Shown piece by piece: positions 56,688-64,000 of a stretch of 64,000 nucleotides of DNA (its first letter is position 1; each line of letters begins with the position of its first letter). Source of the stretch: Polyporus tsugae (taxonomy: Eukaryota; Basidiomycota; Agaricomycetes; Polyporales; Polyporaceae). The position numbers were made by a program, and so were the translations under genes. Under the pieces are notes generated by a model. It searched no databases. It was not told where the DNA came from and saw only the letters and a list, made by a program, of their open reading frames with translations. Where the stretch lies: positions 2,175,001 through 2,239,000 of the forward strand of contig JAHRBS010000012.1 in the NCBI GenBank assembly GCA_024305745.1, read 5' to 3'.

Positions 56688-57990
56688 GCTGGCTTATCTT
56701 ACTCAATTCTTATACCTCTCCGCATGAGCACTTTACTGCCCTCAGCTCATCCAACGTAGGTATATACTTCAAGTGCCCTATCTTTGCGGCACTGCACATA
56801 TCTAAGTTCAACAAATTTATAGCTCTGCTACTACTTCAACACTCTGTATTCAAAGCAGCTTTGGAAGGTTTCTTAATACTGTTAATGAGGCTAAACATAG
56901 GTCCAGTTTAAGTTGCAAACAGCTTGGCCCAGAACTACAAATTTACTAGATTTTGTAGATTCAGATGATGTGCATTGTATATCAGTTGAAAGAAATAGAT
57001 TTATATCAAAAGATCATGGTCAATACATATCTACAATGATCTGCAAGCTAAAGCTCCAAAGTTTGACTTGTTGTCATAAGATTGTTGTATAATATCATCT
57101 AATACTTTCTAGTAGTGTATATGCTCTTCTGGTCATATTTAATTGTTGGTGGTGATATTGATATTCTATAATAGACATATGCTACAACACCTATAGTTGG
57201 TAGAAACATCTAGGTAACTTCATAGATCTAGGCCACTTTACTGACAGATACCTCAACCTTGACGTCTGGTCTGGCCATATTATATATATGAAAGCAGATG
57301 AAAGCTTTGGACAATAAATTACCTATGAATCTTAATAGTGCTTTATTGGCTCAGATATAAGCTGAGAAAATATACAAACCTCATTTTAGGTGCACTTATG
57401 ATGAAAGATGAATGCTCATTGGTATGTTATTCTAATGATGATGGCTAATTCATCTAGTTTTTCTTTTAATGTCACAATCGTAGAAGTTGACCTAGGACTA
57501 GCAGACAAATAAGCAACTCATACAACTATATAAATACTTTCTATCACTCACTATCACTGTTAATCAATATACATATCAAGAAGGCCTTCCCTTTTGAGCC
57601 AAGATTTTGATGTATATATATCACTAACAGACTTTTTTCAACTACTTTTTTACTAGCACTAGTTTTTGATTTATTCAACTGTGTTTAGTTGATTTAGTGG
57701 TTGCCTGCACAACAATGTAGTGAGTTTTATAAGCTGCTTTGTATTGAGCAGTTGTGTATTTTTATTACTACTATTATATTCTTCTTCTCTTCATCTACAT
57801 TTACACAGTCCTAAGGCAAACAGTATAAAGACTGTTGATGTTGCATTAACAACTGCTCCCCATTATAGTTGACTGCACAACGGGTTATTTGAAATGTTCA
57901 AGTAATATATCAGGAGTTGCATTAAACAAGAAGTCTTTCAAGTGCCTCACTTTGCAATCATATCAATAGATATGTAACAAACCAACTATT
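56688..57990. other. AT-rich non-coding DNA
   Basis: About 1.3 kb with no supported gene, very AT-rich with many short TATATA runs. Confidence 0.5.
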
Positions 57991-59785
57991 CTAATATGCA
58001 TCTACATCAAACCAAGAAATGTTGGAGTCCATATAAGCACCAGCATAGTAGCTATATTGCCCAAACCTTTTCCCCCAAACCTTAGCCTTTTCTCCCTCCA
58101 TATCAACACTCCAATTTCCTCCCTTCCTTTTCAAATCATAGTACAAGTAGTTTCCAAGCTCTTCATCAAAGTCTTCCAAATCCTGTGCACTTGATGAAAG
58201 CAAACCCTTGGCCTTGGCCTCCTCCAAATCTTCAATATCTTCAAGCTGCTGCTGCAACACAGAATATCCTCTGATGCTGAAGGGGTGGACTGAGACCGCA
58301 ATAGTGGAGAGAGAACCTTGACCAATATTTTTGACCCATGGCTGAAGGGTGTCTGTAGCAGACTCCACATTGAAGGGTGGAAATACCACATATTGGAGGA
58401 AGTGAATATGAATGGTGGGGACAGTGCTGAAAGCACTGATATGGGCTGCCCACATATCTCTTTTCCAGAAGGGTTTGTTGGGTCCACAGATATACTGCAG
58501 TATATATCATTAGCCAATAGTCAATAAAATAGTGAACATAGTAGTTACAGTCTCCCAGCCTGGTAGAGGGTGGGCTTGGCACTGGAAAAAAAATCTGTTT
58601 TTCTTTATAGTATACAATAGTAAAAAAAAATACATACCTCTTCTTCTCCATAAGGACGCAAATGAAGAACTAGTAGAGATGGAGGCAGATAAGGCCCTAT
58701 AGAGATATAAGGCTGGAGTGGAGCGGGTTGCCATATGTTGTAGGCAATAGTGAGAGCCTCAAGGTGGACAAAATTAGTCCACACTGAGGCAGTCTCTGCT
58801 AGATTGATATGTTGAAGCATAGGACTAGTGAGGGTGAGGTCCAAGGTTTTGACCCAGGCAGCTCTGATAAGAGGAAGGGGAGTATTGTTGATATTGAAGG
58901 AGGTGGAGGGGGACTGGGGGGCTTGGTCCTAAAATGAATATATGTCTATAAAAGCAGCATGAAAAAGTAGAAATGATGAGTTATACCTGGACTCTTTGAT
59001 GTTCCATAAAAGTTATAAATGCTTGTGCAGAGAAGATGCATGTGTGTTCATACACCTCTGGACCAAGGACCTTTTCAGCAGAGTATCCATATGCTGCTAT
59101 CAACTGCACTTTCTTGTGTATAGTGGCCCAAAGTTCCTTGTTGGAGAAGTGATGAGTGGCAATGTCAAATGGAGTATAGTGATGTAGAGTTGGTGACAAG
59201 ACAGTGAGAGGGTCTGCAGGAGCTTCATCATTGATGTCATTCTTAACCTGAGAGGATGATTTGTGTCGAGTTTATCAGGTAGGGTGAGGAGATAAATGAA
59301 GGAAAGATCTATTACCATAGTCCAAATGATCCTCCATAACTCTGCAGGACAGATGGTGGGGGGGAACGCTTGAACTTTGGAAGGAAATGGCATGACTAGA
59401 GAGCCTAGGATGATGGGAGGGAGGCCTTGGGAAGGGGAGGAGATGAGGGCAAGAGGCAAGATGTGAAGTGGAGAGTGCTGATGGGCAAACTGATAACAAT
59501 CTCCAACAGGAATTGATGACTTTTATTCATGACTGCAACAGGTAGCTTGAGACAATGGTACAAAGCTGAGGCTGTAATAATAATACGGAGCAGAGAGTTG
59601 GGAGCAAATGATCCAAATTGTAAATTGGAGGTGACCACGATTTGGGGTGCAGGGTAGGATGGGGAGGGAGGGCTCACCAGAACATCCAAGTCATCCACAA
59701 CCACTGCAAGCGACGGCCTCCTGGTGCCTTCATCAGCATGCCTGATCCCAGGGAGCCAGGGGGAGCTGGAACGATGAGAATCCAT
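57991..59785 (-). CDS. Multi-exon hypothetical protein, leucine-rich in places
   Basis: Minus-strand exons in order: about 59,660-59,400 (PQIVVTSNLQFGSFAPNSLL..., hydrophobic; IIITASALYHCLKLPVAVM), 59,250-58,985 (LHHYTPFDIATHHFSNKELW..., KVLGPEVYEHTCIFSAQAF), 58,930-58,640 (LIRAAWVKTLDLTLTSPMLQ..., NFVHLEALTIAYNIWQ, LPPSLLVLHLRPYGEEE) and 58,500-57,991 (DMWAAHISAFSTVP..., VFPPFNVESATDTLQPWV, ending WFDVDAY). LxxLxLxx-type spacing in the third exon resembles the leucine-rich part of fungal F-box-like proteins, but no F-box is visible. Start and splice sites are uncertain. The last exon is open for 154 codons. Confidence 0.5.
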
Positions 59786-61203
59786 GCAGAAATGGTGGAG
59801 ATGTGGGGCATTCTTGTGGGGGCAGGGACAGAGCTCACTAGAATGTCCAAGTCAAGGGTATTCAGAGCAATGGCTTACCTGCAGTCATGCCAAACAGCCT
59901 GCACACGTGCACCCAGAACCATTCTCCAAAGCACACAATGCCTGCTGAAGTGAATACAATTTGTGAAATAGAAGTAGTGGCAACGAACACCATGGACTTC
60001 AACCTGCTCATCAGGCTTGAGCATGCTTATGTCAGCACCATGCCATTTAAGCTGATGAGCTGGCAACTTCTCTCTTCTTCTTGCACCACCACGTTCCTAT
60101 TCACCTGAGCCTGCAGTCCGATCAACTGCTGTCAGTCTTTGGTGCCCAGAAGGGCTCATGACTGTACATGGAGGGACACCTCCTTGTATTTTGTCACATA
60201 TGAGTCTGGGCCTGGCCTTCTTGCAGGTCAGCAAAACCCCCTTGTGCATGCCCCAGTGGTGTCGGGGTCTGTTCCATCTTCAGGGACTTGTGTGGTTGCC
60301 CAGTGGGTGTACTGAGAGCTTCATTGCATGCCTCAATGGTGTCGAGGTTTCTCTGTTCATCCACCACTCTCTACCACTTCTCTCTACTCTTACAGCTATC
60401 CTCTCTTTCCTGGGTAAGTCCTATATTTAATGTTGTTTCTGTTGCTAACTATTGTGTCTATTCTCTAGCCCACCATATGCTACTCCAGCCATTATATTTG
60501 GCAAGTCTGGTCCTATAATCCCTCTGTTTTGCTAATGACATGCTGTCCTCTAGGTTTCTGGCTTGTCATCACTCCAAGAGTGCTCAGTTCTTCTTCTATG
60601 TTCTGATCAGTTCTCTCTGGTGCATTATTTATCCTAGTGGTATGTGTATTTCTGCTATACTTATCATTTGTAGGTCATATCCCCTCAACATAGCAAGATC
60701 CCTCAACCTAGGCTCTTGAGGCTTTGTTCACTCCTTCAGTACGTCTTTCTTCTCTTTCCTTACTAGTCTTTGATCTGAACCTCATGTATCTCATTATAGA
60801 GTTTAGGCTCTCTATGCTCCTCTCTTATTTCTATGTATTACTGCTCTGTAGCTTTGTAGCCTGTACATTCCTGATGCAGTATGTAGTCATTGGCTGCTAC
60901 CTTCTGCAGGGGTAGCATCTAATGAGTACATGCTGCAAGGGAGCAGTTAGCGTAGAGCACTCACAAGCACTTTGTATTCATTTGCTGGACTTGGTGTTTC
61001 AACTCCTTTGGGTGGTCATGTGACTCCACACATTGAGTGGCTATGACCCTAATCCTAAACCCAAAATAAGCGCCCAAAAGACAATCCCATCAGCTCTCCT
61101 TTGCTGCCACTCATCCTTATCTTCATACCATCACTCCCTCTGCTTTTCTGGCACTCGTAGCTGCACCTGGCCTTCTACTGGCCTTAAATCTCTACAAGCT
61201 ACT
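59786..61203. other. No gene supported
   Basis: Pyrimidine-rich plus strand with several short frames (for example 60,158-60,430 and 60,724-60,915), none with a recognisable motif. It includes the promoter region of the gene starting at 61,204. Confidence 0.35.
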
Positions 61204-62761
61204 ATGACAAGGACTTATAATACTAGACCTGCTGCAAAGAGGAAGAGAAGTCACTCCAACTCTTCTGCTGAAGATGTTGATCAATCTCCAGTAAGTATAG
61301 ATACCAGCACTGCTATCTTCTCTCTCTTAAGTAGTGCTGTGATATTTGTTGTGCTTACTGTCCTCCTATAATCAATCCAAGCCTGAAGCTGTGAAAAAGA
61401 GCTCTAAGAAGAAGACCAAGAGCAAGCAGAGAAAGTCCAAGCATTCAGTAAGAATATTACTCAACTTCTGTTTGCTATAAGCTATTGACATATCTCCAAC
61501 ATCTAGAATCTTGAGTCTGAAGCAGACTTTAGTCTGGGCAGTGAAGCTGAGGCTGAGGCTGAGGCTGAAGCAGAGAAAAGAGGGAGAGCAAAGGGGAAAA
61601 AGAAGAAGTCCAAGGCACCTGTAAGTCAAACTTACACTGTTGTATATTTTCTAATACTAATGCAATGTTTAGAAGAATCCTCCAAAGGCCAAGGCTTCTT
61701 CAGAGAGTGAGTCAACAGAGACTGAAACTAAAAAGACCAAGTGTCCTGTAAGTGAGATCTAACTTGTATAGAACTATTTTTCTTACACAATCTATAGACC
61801 ATTCCCAAGGAAGCAAATGTTCCTCCACCTGCTCCTTCTGCTGTAAAGCCAGACCATGCATGCTCTCATCAGTCAAAAGAGATAGCTGCTGAGAAGGATG
61901 GTCAGAGAAAGGCTTTACTCTGGAGTAAATATGCTCCTGCCTTCAGGCTGGACATTTCTCTAGAAAAGCTTTTTGCTTTACGTACCAACAATCGGAAGGA
62001 GCTAGACAAGTATGCAGAGTACTGCAATGGCCCTCTTCAGTCTACCGCTGTGCTCCCCTTCTCTGCCAAGTACTATGACTCTGAAGAGAAACTTGTTGTG
62101 GCACTCTTTGCTTCTAGGCTTGATGAGCCTGAAGTAAGTATATGACTTGAATTTTTCAAATGCAAATAACTTACTCTTCTATATCTAGACTATTGCCGAG
62201 TACAATGCAACCCATCCTCGCCCTCTAAGTGCCCAATATGCAGGACGCACTGAGAAGGATCTTATTATGGCTCAAGAGCGAGGTGATAAGATTTATCATG
62301 ATGGCATCTCGGTATATTGTTTTAGTCAATGTTCTGATATATATATTGCTTTGGCTAACTACTTTAAACAGAGCACCTGTCTCAAAAACTACTGGAAGGA
62401 CGTTCAGTGGCTCTCCAGTCAGCTGTGGCCCTATGTTCCTACTCGGGACATCCGCCATGATGCTGACTGTGGCATCATTGACACATATGTTTATGTTGTA
62501 CTTGTTTACTTCAAGTCTAAGACCAATATTTCTTTTTTCAGATATGCTCCAGGAGATGTGCTCATCAGCTTTTCAGGAGCACTACCACATCGTGTCTCAG
62601 AGTGGAAAATACCAGAAGGCCCTCAGACCTTGGATGAGGGTTTGACTCCAGGTCGCATTTCTACTGTAATGTTCTTTCCTCAAACATCTCTACGTCTTTT
62701 GAAGGACAAGCCACTTTATTGGGGAAAGGACACAGCTTTTGGTGCTTACTATCAGCCTTAA
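61204..62761 (+). CDS. Basic-tailed protein with a 2OG-oxygenase-like C-terminal motif set (unrecognised)
   Basis: ATG 61,204 (MTRTYNTRPAAKRKRSHSNS) starts a string of small lysine/serine/glutamate-rich exons (KKSSKKKTKSKQRKSK; SLGSEAEAEAEAEAEKRGRA; KASSESESTETETKKTK). The conserved-looking part follows: LFALRTNNRKELDKYAEYC, KLVVALFASRLDEPE, TIAEYNATHPRPLSAQYAGR, then after introns STCLKNYWKDVQWLSSQLW, VPTRDIRHDADCGIIDTY, APGDVLISFSGALPHRVSEW, TPGRISTVMFFPQTSLRLLK, ending AFGAYYQP. HDAD, LPHRV and PGRIS could be the HxD...H...R triad of a double-stranded beta-helix dioxygenase. The spacing HxD to His (about 25 residues) is short, so this is tentative. It is probably nuclear, given the basic N-terminus (inference). 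Confidence 0.55.
61548..61574 (+). repeat. GAGGCT hexamer repeat within an exon
   Basis: Tandem GAGGCT/GAAGCT units encode Ala-Glu repeats in the low-complexity N-terminal part of the gene at 61,204-62,761. Confidence 0.8.
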
Positions 62762-64000
62762 TAGTTTTATTCATCCCCCATATATATGCTTTATAAATAT
62801 GATTTACATGATGCATCTAAAATAGAGTGTGGTGAATGCTAAAATGAATACGAGACCAGATTAAGTGCTCATATAATGTCATATATTAGGCAAGTTTTTT
62901 TAGACTATAGATGCAAGAACACATGTCTTATATATTATATATCAAGCTAGGGTGAGGACATTATGAGGACATGCACAACTTGTAGAAGGCAAGGGTAAAA
63001 CAGCATCAGCTGGAACTTTAGAATAGTAAGAGAAAGGGTACATATAATAAATTCCCCTCTCTTATCCCCTTGTGATAAGAGAACAAAGAAATATCTTCAG
63101 GTGCAAGTCATAGTTTATCAGCTCTATCACCACAAAAGGCCAATACACTATTTAAAAAATACAGAGAGCTTGTGCAGGAAGATAAAGGGACACAACATAT
63201 GAATATATATTGTATATGCAGGTTTTAATTGAAGGAACACAAAATGTCTATTACCCATTAATTATTGCACCAGGCTCTTTGCACCCACTCTCATGCCTCT
63301 TAAGAACTATTCTGGATAGCTCTTGAAAATACTTCAATTCATCAAATTCCTTCTACCACTTGTCCATCCTACACAACCAGTCAATTCTACACCCCTTCAG
63401 TCTCTAGTGCAAACAGATCCCGGCTTTTATCTGCTCTTCTGAGAACTGGCACTCTCTTGTCAAATCTCCAAGTCCCCTCTTCCTAGTTCCCTCTTCAACT
63501 CTCTGGCACTATGCTTGGTGGGAAAATTCTTCAAGGACATCTCACACAGGATGAGCAGGTGTTGATTCAAATTATAGTGGAGCATATGCTTTACAAGTAT
63601 CAGCGGTTGATGCACAAGATGACAGTGGGCAAGCTGGGGGTTGAGGAGTTTCAATATCTCACACAGCAAATATATGCAGAATTGTAGTACAATCTGATGC
63701 AATATATAATAGTAGACAATGGTGAACTTGTCAATAGTAGATGGTAGATAGATGACTAAGACCTAAGGTCAATTAGTACCTCTCATTTCAACGTCATTCT
63801 TGTTGTTCTCCAATAAACAGAGACACTTCATCGCATTGCTGGGTGTCTTAACTTGAACTTCCACCCGACTGGCGAGGGCAAACATGAATGGTTTTACTGC
63901 ATTGTAATCAAAGCTAAGTCTTGGGTCATTAGCATAGGCAACATACAATAACATAATTGATAACAGCCTACCCTTTGCTATACTTGCAACGCTCCCAGTA
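62762..64000. other. AT-rich DNA with two doubtful small ORFs
   Basis: Mostly non-coding. A 58-codon plus frame at 63,511-63,687 (MLGGKILQGHLTQDEQVLIQ..., helical) and a minus frame at 63,769-63,954 (MLLYVAYANDPRLSFDYN...) look protein-like but lack homologues I know. The latter could be an internal exon of a gene continuing beyond the window. Confidence 0.3.

Overview
The window looks like the nuclear genome of an agaricomycete (mushroom-forming basidiomycete). Genes are broken by many 50-65 nt GT-AG introns, and the repeats belong to families common in these fungi: Helitron, chromodomain Ty3/gypsy, Ty1/copia and a Plavaka-like CACTA transposase. Two compartments are obvious. Bases 1 to about 20,450 are GC-rich, gene-dense and well preserved. 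From there to 64,000 is a repeat nest that becomes progressively AT-rich and CpG-poor.

Gene-rich part: an OPT-family oligopeptide transporter (minus, cut by the left edge); a two-exon protein resembling the N-terminal region of GTPBP1/2 but with no GTPase domain (minus); a 21-exon reducing polyketide synthase of about 2,432 residues, KS-AT-DH-(degenerate ER-like region)-KR-ACP-terminal reductase (plus), with every catalytic residue I looked for present; a ubiquitin-conjugating E2 with a long tail carrying three SUMO-interaction-like motifs (minus); and the ribosome-biogenesis factor Utp22/NRAP (plus). I see no biosynthetic cluster around the PKS beyond a possible transporter.

Repeat part: directly behind Utp22 lies a Helitron (RepHel on minus, a passenger gene on plus). 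Next come two head-to-head copies of one gypsy chromovirus (26,739-31,147 minus; 34,851-41,409 plus) around a 457-bp-arm palindrome. The two copies share the same nonsense codons and the same substitutions of catalytic acidic residues in RT, RNase H and integrase, and they alternate between near-identical and clearly diverged blocks. The right LTR of the plus copy is a hybrid that runs into the internal region of an older, CpG-depleted relative. A divergent solo LTR (with target duplication CCCAT) and a copia LTR have inserted into or joined the minus copy. Further right are a Plavaka transposase remnant, a truncated copia element and several unrecognised or fragmentary genes, including a captured piece of a UBR1-type ubiquitin ligase.

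The most unusual items are two 249-bp elements (44,201-44,449 minus and 48,118-48,366 plus). They have LTR-like TG...TA ends and exact 5-bp target duplications (CGAGC and GTGGG), and each carries a complete tRNA-Cys(GCA)-like gene with a T4 terminator near its 3' end. They look like solo LTRs of a miniature retroelement that incorporated a Pol III gene.
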